Source: Punica granatum
Lineage: Eukaryota; Streptophyta; Magnoliopsida; Myrtales; Lythraceae
Assembly: GCF_007655135.1 (NCBI RefSeq)
Contig: NC_045128.1
Span: forward strand, 19,562,811 to 19,626,810
DNA: 64,000 bases
Direction of reading: 5' to 3'
The notes beneath the pieces were generated by a model that had not been told where the DNA came from, searched no databases, and saw nothing but the letters and a program-made list of their open reading frames with translations. Below are positions 11,287 through 21,380 of this stretch, piece by piece. Position 1 is the first letter of the stretch. Every line of letters begins with the position of its first letter. The translations under genes were made by a program, and so were the position numbers.

Positions 11287-11477
11287 CTGGACACGAAAGC
11301 GAATTGTTTTAGAAATTAAAGATGCTAGAAGTAAGCATGAGAGAGAGAATCTAGACACAAAAATTCAAAAAGCATGTAGGGATTTTATTAACAAGCCATA
11401 ACAAAAACCCCTCTTCTGTTGTGTTGCTTATGGCGTTGCCGACACACAGGTAGCATTATATATAAAGACCGTCTTAC
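11287..11477 (-). other. Ogre-type intron between protease and RT (element A)
   Basis: The minus strand has donor GT|GTAAGAC at 11477 and acceptor GTGTCCAG ending at 11287, 191 nt. The gag-pro stop TAA is created by the donor itself (GTG TAA). Removing the intron joins GT to G, restoring a Val codon and the pol frame. Element D has the matching junction at 52021-52231. An intron at this site is a known property of Ogre retrotransposons. Confidence 0.8.
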
Positions 11478-14400
11478 ACATTGGCAACTACGGCCGAGTA
11501 GAGCGGAACTAAAGTCCAGTTGGTAAGCTCCTCATCCTCCCGTACAGGGCGGATATGAACCCTGGAAGATGTCTCCTCAGTGACGACATATATGGCTGGC
11601 AAAGCCAAAAACGCTTCAACTGCATCCGAAGAAAAGTCATCTGTTTCAATGGTTGGGCTATCGGAGGTGCCTCCCATTTTTTTGCTTTGGTGCTGCAAAA
11701 AACTGTGAGAGTGGTGGAACCAGAATGCCCCTGAAGAGCTTTTCGTAATGTACAGCAAGGCGGTGTAGATGCTTTCCACGGCGAGACTGCACGATCTCAT
11801 GACAGGAGGGGCGAAAGCCAAGTCCCCTCCTATTGCGGTATTCCTCCATTTCAATCGGTCGAAGGATTCCCTGTGCACGTGCCCCAAGTCCAGTTCCGGG
11901 GACGTAATCGTTCTTCAACAGAACCTTTCCAATCATACGATCGGTTCGTGATGGACCGACTTTTCCGTAGTCTCGGATTACGGAAATCGTATCGAAAGAG
12001 TGAAAGGGAAGATTCTGATCTTCTCCAATGCTGATGTAAGGAACGGCTGTCTCCTTGTAGACTGCGTAATCTTCCTCACCGTTGACAGTGATAAGCTTAC
12101 CTTCGACGAAGAACTTCAGTTTCTGGTGCAGCGACGAAGGAACAGCGCCGGCGGCGTGAATCCATGGTCTCCCAAGCAAGAGACTGAAAGCATTGGGTAT
12201 CTCGAGGATCTGAAAGGTGACAGAGAATGAGCAAGGACCCACATCGATCAGGAGATCGATTTCTCCATTCACTTCTCTCCTAGAGCCATCAAAGGCTCGA
12301 ACAGTGGTCTTGCTTGCACAGATGCGGCTCATGTCCACGTTCATCTGTTTCAGTGTGGAGACGGGGCAAACGTTGAGAGCAGAGCCGTTGTCGATCATGA
12401 CTCGACCAACAATGTGATTGTTGCACTTACAGACTATGTGCAATGCCCGTAAGTGTTCCTGACCTTCGGATGGAAGCTCATCATCTGCAAAGGATATCTG
12501 ATTCGAGAAGATTGAACTAACAGTCTGCTCGATATTATCCGGTGCCATGTCTTTTGGGACTTGTGCCGCGGTGAGGACTTTCAACAAAGCATTCCGATGC
12601 GGCTCGGAGCTCAAAAGCAACGCGAGGAGCGAGATATGGGCGGGTGACTTGTCCATTTGCTCCACCACTTTGTACTCACTTGCCTTGATCACTTTCATGA
12701 AAGCTTCCGCTTCTTGATCGGTGACCTTCTTTGTAAAGACTGGCACGGCTTCTGGAACGGCTGAGGATGTAATAATAGGGGCTTTCCCTTTGTCTGTAGA
12801 CTCTGGACCCTGATAAACTCGTCCTGAGCGCGTGATGCCTATCGCACTCATCTCATGCTCCATGTTGGCAACCTCATTCCCATAATCGCAGGGAACTCGA
12901 CGGTCTTGGTATGGCTCCTTCGCAAGAACCTCGATAACGAATGGGACGTCAGATGTAAATGCATCATTTGTCGGAGCATAATTGACAATAAAGGGAATTG
13001 AGGTCTTCTGCGCGTCTTCTTCCTCTTTGATAGAAGCGATGCTGATCATGTTGATAGAAGGTCCTGAACCTGATCCATGATCGGGGAGAGGGTTTGCGCG
13101 GACATTCGGTGGCTTCACTTCATTAAAGGAGATTTGCCTTGTGTCGATCAACTCCTGAATTTTATTCCGGAGTGTCCAGCAATTGTCGAGGGTATGACCA
13201 GGAGCACCCCGATGGAATTCACAGTGTAAGTTCTGATTCTGCACTGCGGGGTCAAAGTTGGGACCAGGCGCTTCTGTTCTAATCTTGTTGCCTGCAAGAA
13301 GCTGCCTGAATATGTGAGAGAGAGGGGCTGGTAAAGTGGTGTACTGCTTGCGTGGACGCGGTTGTGCAACTTTGTCCTGATAAGTTCTGGGGGCTGGAGC
13401 ACGTTGAACCGACTGAGGAGATCTCAAAGCCGGGGGTCTACCTTGTTGAGCCAGAGCAGGAATATGCTGTTGCGGAAGTTGCGACTGGATAACAGTTGGC
13501 GGGGTTGGGAAATAAGCTTGCGATGTTTGGTAGGGCTGCACATAATGCACGGGATGTGCATATGCCTGGGGAGTCTGTAATGCAGGAGTATAGTCCACCG
13601 AAATCGGCTGTGAAGCCTGATATCCGGAGTTGACGGCGCCAATAGTCATGTCTTTGCTTCTCCTGGAGGTTCCAGCAGTTTGCTTCTTTGACGTCTCTCC
13701 ATCCTTCTTCTTTGATGGGCCTTCGATTCTTCCTAACTTAACACCCATGTCAAGCTTCTTTCCTACCTCGATCAAGTCCGAGAAGGAGGAAGTATGAGCC
13801 AGGAGATGTGAGTAATACGCGCCTCTGAGTGTGGAGTAGAACAGCTGAACTTGTTGTCGCTCAGTGATTGGAGGAATGTGCTTTGCTGCTCTTCCTCTCC
13901 ATTCCTTTGCGTATGCTTCGAAAGCTTGACCCTCCTTCATCTCTGTCATGCTGATATCGAGAAGGGTAGGAGGTGTTTCCGCACAAAATCGATACTGGTC
14001 GAGGAACTTCTGAGAAAGATCTGTCCATGTAGGGACATCGCCGGCTTTCAGGGTCATAAACCAATCTAGCGCCGATCCCATAAGACTATCTTGGAAAGTC
14101 TGAATGACGAATTCCTCATAATCCCAGTATGAGAGCATTTTGCTCTGATAATGACGGAGATGATGCCGAGGGTCTCTGGTCCCATCATATCTTTTAAACT
14201 CTGGAATTTTGATCTTAGGGGGCAGCCGCATGCCTGGAAAGAGATTCCAGTCACTGTCACTGAAATCGAAACGGGGGTTGCCTACTTGGAGGGCTCGAAT
14301 GGTTTCCTCCATTCTCTTTATTCTCCTCTCCTGTTCATTCTCCGCTTCGAGAGGAACGTTTGTCGGTAGAGCTGGAGGGGCAGCCTGAGTAGGCGTGCCC

Positions 14401-15095
14401 GGTTCAGTGGGAGGAATGTTTAGGGGCGGTGGAGCAGGGTAAGAAAAGCTTATTTGGGGTTGTGGAGTTTGGAAAGGAAATTGGTCTGCAGTGGAAACAG
14501 GAGCCTGTGCGATCGTGACCGGAGGAACTGTCGGTGGTGGCACAGTATAGATTGGAGGATGCATTGACACGGTTAGCGGTGGCAGCGCATGCATAGTAGA
14601 GTCCGTGGATAAGAAAGCTGCTGGTGGCAACGGAACTGCTGTTGGAGCAGGTGGTGGCGGTAAAGGATCATTGATCGGATGGACTGTTGGTGCAAACGCC
14701 ATTGCCGAGAAAGATGCGTCTTCAGCCTCCGAAGCAAAGGTTGGAGTGACCATTGGATTTGGATCGACAATTGGTCTATGCTCCAGAGGCGGAGTAAAGC
14801 TCGATGAGGCCTGATTTTGATTCCTGAGCATGGCCATGAGCTCAATCATGTTGGTGGCCATGTTGGCCGCCAAGTGGTTCACCATTCCTTCTAACGCAGT
14901 AAAACGTGCGGACTCCACAAGGTTGGACGCCGTCTGTACTGTTGGTGGAGGATGTCCGATAGGGACGCCTGAATGCGCTGTAGATATGTCCGCGAGCATT
15001 ACAGGTGATGTAACTTGCGTCAGTGGTGTTTGAGAATGTATCGGCGTTGGCGGAGTATCCTGTTCAACAATGGCGGGTTGTTGGTCTTCTGCCAT
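11478..15095 (-). CDS. gag-pro: gag-protease of element A, exon 1 (one frameshift near the 3' end)
   Basis: I take Met at 15095 (MAEDQQPAI) as the start; an ATG 48 nt upstream would translate into captured foreign sequence. The protein has a long Pro-rich N-terminus (residues 20-240), a short coiled-coil (EQERRIKRMEETIRAL, about 255), a retrotransposon gag core (about 285-420), a zinc knuckle variant CEFHRGAPGHTLDNC (C-x2-H-x5-H-x4-C, about 627-641), an aspartic protease with MIDNGSALNV (about 900), and a G-patch-like stretch with PGTGLGARAQG (about 1060). The frame runs into a stop at 11658 because of a 1-nt shift at or near a run of seven A (7 T on the plus strand, 11677-11683). The continuing frame carries the conserved C-terminus ending YSAVVANV at the intron donor. 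Element D has no shift at the equivalent place. Confidence 0.9.
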
Positions 15096-15109
15096 CTGAT
15101 GCAAATCGT

Positions 15110-15965
15110 AGCACGACTTCAAGGGATCCAGTTCAAGTTCCAATTGGACCGATTACGCGAGCACGAGCAAAGAAGTTTAAAGATGAACTCAACGGCCTGA
15201 TTCAAGAGGTTTGGGCTCAAGCAAATTCGTGGAGGCCCATTGGACATGAATCACGTGATCCACAAAGATCCATCAACATTATTCAAGTTATAGAAGATTC
15301 TGGACAAGGCTAAATTCAGCAAGTGTTTGAGGAAGTTTCTAGAATAGTTGATGATCAACAGAAGATATCATCAGATTTGTTTAAAGTTTAAATCTCATAG
15401 AGATATTCTAGGGGTATTTAGATTTCATATTCTTATAGATTATGTCATATCTCTATCGATAATCTAGGTTTTAATTTCCTTATCTTTAGGAGGAGATATG
15501 GTCAGATTAGGATTACTTTATGTCTATATATATTCATCTTAGTCAATTTTTAATAGAAAGGAACATTCAGAAAATTGTGAGAGTATTCTCTTTGGTTCTT
15601 GAAGAACTAATCGAACTTATCGGAAGTTTCCGTGGCGTTCATCATCGACTTATCAAACGGCTTTCCACCACCGTTTGTGGCGTCTTCATCGACTTATCAA
15701 GCGGTTTTCCATTACCGTTTGTGGCGTCTTCCTATATACCGAGGTTCTTGTTTCGCATTAAACAACGGGTTGAGGTCAGTTATACCAAGGTTCTTGTTTT
15801 TGTCGTAAACAACGGGTCGAGGGTTCGTCAATCAAATATGATCGTGGAACGATCTTGGGTTCCTTTAGTTGTCGGGTCTCGTCATTCTTGGCGGGAATCC
15901 CATCACCATCCTTACTCGTGCACGAGTCGGATATCGATGGGACGCCAGTTGTTAGTACCTGTATG
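15110..15965 (+). mobile_element. captured 3' end of another Ty3/gypsy element, opposite strand
   Basis: Between A's gag and ORF1 lies a block reading on the plus strand: a polyprotein C-terminus (GPITRARAKKFKDELNGLIQ), a stop at 15311-15313, then AT-rich 3' sequence with an LTR-like run at about 15400-15960. Within it are two imperfect duplications (around CATCGACTTATCAA and CGGTTTTCCA..CCGTTTGTGGCGTC, 15638-15727, and GGTTCTTGTTT...AACGGGT, 15742-15819). The PITRARAK ending is common at the C-termini of plant gypsy polyproteins. Boundaries are approximate and I see no target duplication. Confidence 0.6.
15121..15313 (+). pseudogene. C-terminal fragment of a gypsy polyprotein
   Basis: About 60 codons encode DPVQVPIGPITRARAKKF and then NGLIQEVWAQANSW..., ending at TAA. 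Only the tail is present, so it is a fragment carried within element A on the opposite strand to its genes. The antisense of this fragment supplies the first 16 codons of the longest gag ORF, which is why I start gag downstream of it. Confidence 0.6.
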
Positions 15966-16214
15966 CGTAAGTGTATGAGTGTACTTATAGTGCTTTGACT
16001 ATCTTCAAAATATAAATGACAGTATATGAATGCATGAGGTGCATAAGTTTGAAAATACTAATGCCATTACATCAGTTTGATTCATATTCTATAATTTATA
16101 AAGACAGTCTGTTTGCAAAGGAAACATAAACATTAAACCGCCAACTATTACAACCCATAGCTGAGTGAACGCTGCGTGGGTCCGGTGCGGGGCAAAAGCG
16201 TTAACAAACTAAAC
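15966..16214 (-). other. spacer between ORF1 and the captured block in A
   Basis: AT-rich sequence with no ORF or repeat that I can assign. Confidence 0.4.
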
Positions 16215-17711
16215 CTAAGGATGAAAGACCTTGCGAGCTTTTGCCCGCGCTCGGTCCAGCATAGCGCTCAAACGCGCTATCTCCCTGTCTTGGTTCGCTA
16301 TGCGTGCGCGAATCTGAGCCAACTCGCTCTGAAGCTCTCTGTGATCAGTGAGTTCTGCGCGAATATCCACAAGCTCACAACGGAGTCGATCTCGCTCTTC
16401 TCTGATGGACTGCAATTCTGTGCGCATGACTCCTTGGACTGAGCTCTCCGCGTCTGGAATGTCTGCATGCGGTGCGTGAGGAATCCGCGGCAAATGTCGT
16501 CGACGAACGGGTGTGAGTCCCTGTGGATGGAATTGCGCCACATATGCTACGGTAGCTGAGAAAGCTCGTTCGTCGTCGGTAGGGTGCTCCGGGAAATAGA
16601 GCTCTTGAACGGTGCACGTGTTCCATAAACGTTGAACTTCTCTAATCCGCAGAACCCTATCTGGAAGTAAAGTTATAATATCCGTCCACATGAAGCGGTG
16701 TGGAGTGCGATCTGCCTCTCTAGGAATATCCTGTAAGCCGCCAAGTTGTCTGATGACTCGAGCTGGGAAAACAAGTGTGCTCCCTAAGTGACTGATCAGA
16801 GGAAGTCCTATGACTGAAGGGCATCCAATGGTCATGGGTCCACCGGGATTCCAGCGAGCAGCCCACAAAAACTGTGCCGGGGTGAGTCTCTTGAAGAACT
16901 GGATCCAATCGGTGTAGTCGCGATCGGAGGGCCGAAACACTTGAAGTAGGCGAGCGATGAGCGAACGCTCGTCAGTGATGTAGGAAAAGGGATGTGATGA
17001 GCAGAACGGCCTGATGTGTGCGAGGAGCCAAATCTGAAGAAGATGCGGAGCTCCTCTCATTCTACCACGTCGAACCTCTCGTACATAGTCAAGAGACCGA
17101 ATGGTCTCAGCCAAGACGGCTTCTACATAGCTACGGCCTCCTACCACTTGGAGGATGACTTGGGCAAGTGCCCCGTTTATGAGGTTCGACGAGTGGGGGA
17201 ATAGGATGGTCCCAAAGATGAGCAAGAGGAACCCGTGACAGGCGTCACGCTGGTACGATTCTCCCCTGGCATTGAGAGAACGAACATGTATGAAGTCTAT
17301 GAGCCATGTGGTCCTAACGCTATGCTCCCATCCATGCTGAAGCTCAAGACGAATTTCTTCGTCGCGGAGATCTAAGAGGATGGCGAGTCTACTCTGTATC
17401 GTGGCGAACTGGTTGGGCGCCACGATGTCGAGGGTCGGCATGGGTCGCTGAATGAGTGCCGCGTACTCCTCTACTGTGGGAGCTAACTCTGACCCCTGAA
17501 AACTGAATACGGCCCGCTGAGTGTCCCAAAAACTAATAGCAGTTCTGAGTAGGGTCCAGTCAATGGGGGAATCAGCGAGTAATGGCAAGTCTCCTATGAT
17601 GAGCCGGAGGAATGCACGGTCAACTGGGCGGAATGTATTCCAAAGGCGAGTAATGTCCGCAGATGGCATGATGATGACATCGAGCCTAAGACAGGGATGC
17701 GAGCGATCCAT
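16215..17711 (-). CDS. ORF1 of element A: plant-mobile-domain-like (DUF7745-type) protein
   Basis: An intact 498-codon ORF lies between PBS and gag. It begins MDRSHPCLRLDVI. Residues about 18-100 (TFRPVDRAFLRLIIGDLPLL, then FWDTQRAVFSFQGSELAPTV, EEYAALIQRP) follow the layout of the plant mobile domain: a helical start, a 'W/F-F-x-G-E-x-x-P-T-x-E-D' core and a hydrophobic end. The middle has two strongly conserved blocks, RGRMRGAPHLLQIWLLAHIR and LGSTLVFPARVIRQLGGLQD. The last 80 residues are a charged coiled coil (ELQSIREERDRLRCELVDIR onward). Copies exist in elements F and I, with high protein conservation despite diverged LTRs, suggesting selection. Tat/Ogre elements are known to carry an extra ORF1 of unknown role here; the PMD-like assignment is my reading. 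Confidence 0.85.
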   Translation of the reverse strand: MDRSHPCLRLDVIIMPSADITRLWNTFRPVDRAFLRLIIGDLPLLADSPIDWTLLRTAISFWDTQRAVFSFQGSELAPTVEEYAALIQRPMPTLDIVAPNQFATIQSRLAILLDLRDEEIRLELQHGWEHSVRTTWLIDFIHVRSLNARGESYQRDACHGFLLLIFGTILFPHSSNLINGALAQVILQVVGGRSYVEAVLAETIRSLDYVREVRRGRMRGAPHLLQIWLLAHIRPFCSSHPFSYITDERSLIARLLQVFRPSDRDYTDWIQFFKRLTPAQFLWAARWNPGGPMTIGCPSVIGLPLISHLGSTLVFPARVIRQLGGLQDIPREADRTPHRFMWTDIITLLPDRVLRIREVQRLWNTCTVQELYFPEHPTDDERAFSATVAYVAQFHPQGLTPVRRRHLPRIPHAPHADIPDAESSVQGVMRTELQSIREERDRLRCELVDIRAELTDHRELQSELAQIRARIANQDREIARLSAMLDRARAKARKVFHP

Positions 17712-18291
17712 CCTTACTTAATGGAGAGATGTTGGTTTAATGTTTATAAACAAACTGATGTAATGTCCTAGGTTGTTTTGAAAACATGCATGCAGTGCAG
17801 AAAAGTAAAGTATATCTGTATCTATTACAATGTACATCGCTCATTGTAGAAAAACAACAAAAGGCCCGCCTAAAAGAAAACTAGGAGTCGACTCAAAGAC
17901 CGGACTTTGGGTCGGTTGACGGCATGAGGTTTGTTTTGGTCCAGCATGACGGTCCCTGTTTATGCATGGTTTCAGTGTTCTACTAGGAAAACCACTAACT
18001 AGGGATGGGGGCTCCCGATTCAAGGGGATCAATTCCTTGAAATCGAGCGAGGATCTTTGGGGGCCAGTTCGGTGGCGGAGCCAACTCGATCCGTTCCCTT
18101 ACTCGGAACCTCTGACTAACCTAGCTTCCTAGATTGGTGCCCGTGGGATTTCAGGCATTTGGTACCTAAATCCACTAGAATGATGCAATGCGAGTGCAGA
18201 AAAGTAAATGTGCAAGAAAAGTAAATGTACAGAAAGCGATAAATAAACATGCAAGCAAGCAAACGGATCGAGCCTGAATCCACTAAGTATG
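17712..18291 (-). other. leader between PBS and ORF1, element A
   Basis: Non-coding sequence conserved in elements F (35301-35892) and I (62778-63362), including AACAGGGACCGTCATGCTGG and a hairpin with a self-complementary loop. It is the expected location of packaging and dimerization signals. Confidence 0.7.
17888..17915 (-). other. leader hairpin with CCGG loop (element A)
   Basis: On the sense strand CCGACCCAAAG pairs with CTTTGAGTCG around loop TCCGGT, with one internal C-A mismatch. The CCGG in the loop is self-complementary. The homologous hairpin in F has a different loop containing TCGA, which is also self-complementary. Confidence 0.6.
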
Positions 18292-18309
18292 TCCCCAGCG
18301 GAGTCGCCA
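18292..18309 (-). other. primer-binding site of element A (tRNA-Arg)
   Basis: The minus strand reads TGGCGACTCCGCTGGGGA three bases after the LTR end. As I recall it, this is complementary to the 3' end (CCCCAGCGGAGTCG plus CCA) of plant tRNA-Arg(ACG), the primer known for Ogre elements. Confidence 0.85.
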
Positions 18310-18426
18310 AGCTGTACGGACCCGAATGTGGACTCTCGTCGAGGCCCGCATTGCGCGCTTTTAGATCGCGCGGCTTGGGAGTGTCCACCTTTCCGTGGGG
18401 ACGCGTGACGGACATGCGTGAGAGAA

Positions 18427-18436
18427 GGAGTCGCCA
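18427..18436 (-). other. PBS-like decamer in A 5' LTR
   Basis: TGGCGACTCC, identical to the first ten bases of A's own PBS, 117 nt upstream of it. Confidence 0.6.
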
Positions 18437-18566
18437 CTTATCATTTTACGACTCGTAGGTCAAGGGCGGATAAGTTACCCGAGTCTAGGGGTATGGAACA
18501 CCTAGTTTGTCGTTAAGGCATTGATCTGTGCGGAACCGGAAAATCCGTGTTCGGGGGTTCATGTTA

Positions 18567-18589
18567 CGTGCGGGCGTATATCCCGCACG
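18567..18589 (-). other. conserved LTR hairpin (copy in A 5' LTR)
   Basis: CGTGCGGG/CCCGCACG, perfect 8-bp stem, 254 nt from the LTR end. Confidence 0.8.
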
Positions 18590-20826
18590 CCCTTTCGGTA
18601 CTCTGGTTTGCTAGGCTTGCATTTTTGTTTTATTTACCGCATGAATTAGGCTGCACTCGGCTCACACGTTTTGACACCGTAACTTCGATGAATTAAACGA
18701 TGTCGGTGGAGAAGCTGAGAGAGAAGTAAACCCGTGTGTCGGGGAATTGGTTCACAATCTTGCGTTACAGTTCATCGAACCATGGAGGTTGAATCCCTGC
18801 GTGAACCAGAACCGCGAGTTCTTGGATTTACTTGTATCTGGGCAAGCATTAGACCGATTCGATTAATTCGACTCTCGGACCGTTCGCTCACCGACTGGAA
18901 TTCTTACAGAATAAATGTACAAAATAAAATCCTTACAATGCTCTCGAAAACAATAAATACAAATTACAAATGGCCGAAATCCAGTCGACTCGCGTTCGGT
19001 TATTATTCCACTCTAACTCACCGTGAGTTTAGGGAAAAAGACCGAAGAACTGAAATTCAATGGACGCTCTCACTGAATAGGGCGTTGGACCCTGTGAGTG
19101 TTGATTAGGGCGTTGAACCCTGTGCTCGATGATTAGGGTGTTGAACCCTAATATTATTCGGCCTAGAGATCAAGCTCGACCCGTATGGAAAACAAGTGCG
19201 GAAAGATAACACGCAACATGTTAATAACAGACAAGGTGTTTTGTATTTACCGAATGTACGTGGATTAACAAGTTTATTAATCCAAAAGTGTTTTTGCAAG
19301 CAAATGCCATATGCTAAGCAATCAAACACGTGCCAATGTTTTAGTATTCTGCTTTTGTTGGAAATTTGGAAAAGAGAATCGAATATCATGTGTGTAGATT
19401 GCTTTTATAGTGATTCGGTGTTGTGACACTGAATTACCACTGAATTGATCCAAACTTGTATTTTGACTCTAGATTTGGAACCTAGAGTTCCGCCTAACCA
19501 TTTTCTAGGATTTGGTTAAGTCGAGTGAAATGATTAGTCCGATAACTGTATTTTGATACAGAATACCCAACTGACATCTTAAACTGCGCTAGGATGTCGG
19601 CGAATCACGAAATGATGTTCTTGCCCTTGATTTGAAAATTTGTTTTCAGAAAAGGAGAACAACACAATAAGGATTTGAAAGTATGAGGGTTTTGAAAAGG
19701 GCATTAACACCGTTTTGTAATTCGTCGACGTGAGTTACAAATTAATGTCCAATTCGTGCAAAGTTATTTAAATGGAATGAATTAACCGTGTGAACGTCCC
19801 GATTAACCCGTTCGTGGAATTAATGCTTAAGGTTATTGCCGAATACTTTAATTGTGAAAACGATTCGTGATTCGGCGACCAACACGAATCCGTAAGGATC
19901 GAGGATATTTGGTCCAATGACCGAAACTACCCTCGTAACCGAATGGACCCGAATGAGTCAACGATACCCGAATCCATGCATGTTTTGTTTTGAAAAGACA
20001 TGTAATCGATGTTTTAACATGGGAATCGTGGAAATATCGAAATTACACTTTCGTACAATCCGAGAAATGAATTAAACTCAAAATAAGGAAATCATTCTTG
20101 ATCCAAAAAGGGCCAAGAAGCCCTCGGCTTCACCTTGTCAAAGATGGCCGAATACTCTCATGGCTCGATTCAAATCACAAAGAATTTCCTTGTCTTGGTT
20201 TAATCATTTTTCGCATGCTCAAACATCAAACATCATGAATAACACGTTTTGACAAAAGCCGGTATTACCATGATTTGATTAACTCATTTAAACATGCAAA
20301 CATTCACAAACATGTTATTTAAGGAATCGATAAAATAATACCGGCTTCATGCATGCAAGAACAACAAAATAAACTCGGAAAATAACTTGGATCAGGCTAA
20401 GGAGACCAATCTTAACCCGAAAAGAGCAACTCAAGTCTCGGCCATCCCATTTAGAGACTTGGCCGTGAGCTCACTTGCCATTTCCGGGTCGGGATGGTCT
20501 TCCAAACAACAATCCAAACCTTTTTCCGACATGCTAGCAAGTTATAAGGTAATACACATGCATAATATAACATAAAATTGCATAAAAGTTAAGTCTTGCA
20601 AGTTAAGTATGCATAAAATACCATAGTACTCCATAGCCATGCAAAAATATAAAAAGCCCTAACTCCTCTAAGTCAAGAGTGATTTACCTAGCCTCGGGAT
20701 ACGAGGAAAGAGTCGGGGAAGTGTTCGAGAGTCGGGTGACTTGGTTGAACGCTTGGAAGGATGCTCGGGTGCAAAGGATGCACGTTCGGGGAGCTAGGTG
20801 CACGGGGAATGCGGCTGGAATGCACG

Positions 20827-20945
20827 GGAGGCGCGCGGCGTGCGCGGGGCGCGGGCAGGCACGCGGGCGTGCGCGCGCGGGCGGCGGGCGTGCGCGCGGG
20901 CGTGCGCGGGCGTGCGCGGGCGTGCGCGGGCGTGCGCGGGCTGGC
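20827..20945. repeat. GC-rich decamer minisatellite in A 5' LTR
   Basis: GCGGGCGTGC-type units, several in perfect tandem at 20895-20940. This is the longer allele of the array at 3405-3490. Confidence 0.8.
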
Positions 20946-21108
20946 GCTGGCGGGTCACTATTCACCCGAGAGTAGCGATTTCACCCGAAATGCACTATTT
21001 GACCTGAAACAATAATTTAAAGACTTCAAATGGAAAAACCAATTTCACCAATGAACTCCATGGGTCCAAAATGAGTGGGATATGAAGTTTGAGAAATTTT
21101 GAGCTTAA

Positions 21109-21113
21109 GTCGG
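21109..21113. repeat. target-site duplication of solo LTR B1 (left)
   Basis: GTCGG, repeated at 30912-30916. The uninterrupted 3' LTR has a single copy near 3649. Confidence 0.9.
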
Positions 21114-21221
21114 TGTGCGCACCCGAATTTAATCTCGTTGGGGCACGCATGCGCGCGCCTAAGCAAACGCGGCTTGGGAGTGTCCACCTTCCCGGGGATG
21201 CTCGACGGACGCACGTGAGAA

Positions 21222-21231
21222 GGAGTCGCCA
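21222..21231 (-). other. PBS-like decamer in B1
   Basis: TGGCGACTCC within the LTR, near its 3' end. Confidence 0.55.
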
Positions 21232-21357
21232 CTTGCCATTTTACTACCCGAAGGTCGAGGGCCAGCAAGTTACCCGGGTCTAGGGGTACGGGGTACACCT
21301 AAATGCTAAGGCAATGGTCGTACGGAACCGAAAATTCCGAATTCGGGGTTTCTATTA

Positions 21358-21380
21358 CGTGCGGGCCTATATCCCGCACG
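21358..21380 (-). other. conserved LTR hairpin (copy in B1)
   Basis: CGTGCGGG/CCCGCACG, 244 nt from the LTR end. Confidence 0.8.

Larger units (their letters stand above)
18313..21113 (-). mobile_element. element A 5' LTR, 3' part
   Basis: On the minus strand this part ends CGTACA at 18313, followed by the PBS. It is separated from the rest of the LTR (30917-32722) by nested solo LTRs B1 and B2; the joined LTR is about 4.6 kb, the same as the LTR at 58164-62756. The segment 19964-21113 is almost identical to 2544-3650 of the 3' LTR. It contains the GC-rich minisatellite and no gene. Confidence 0.92.

Noticed and set aside
7845..11294. pol as an independent gene starting at 11294
   Set aside because: The first codon is GTG followed by the splice acceptor AG; there is no ATG or leader. 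The splice model joins it to gag-pro in frame.
13148..13402. ORFs in other frames within gag-pro and pol
   Set aside because: Shadows of the main frame without domain similarity.
20684..20965. Pro/Arg/Ala-rich ORFs across the GC-rich strip, or a CpG island
   Set aside because: Composition alone opens all frames; the strip is a minisatellite inside an LTR with no gene next to it.
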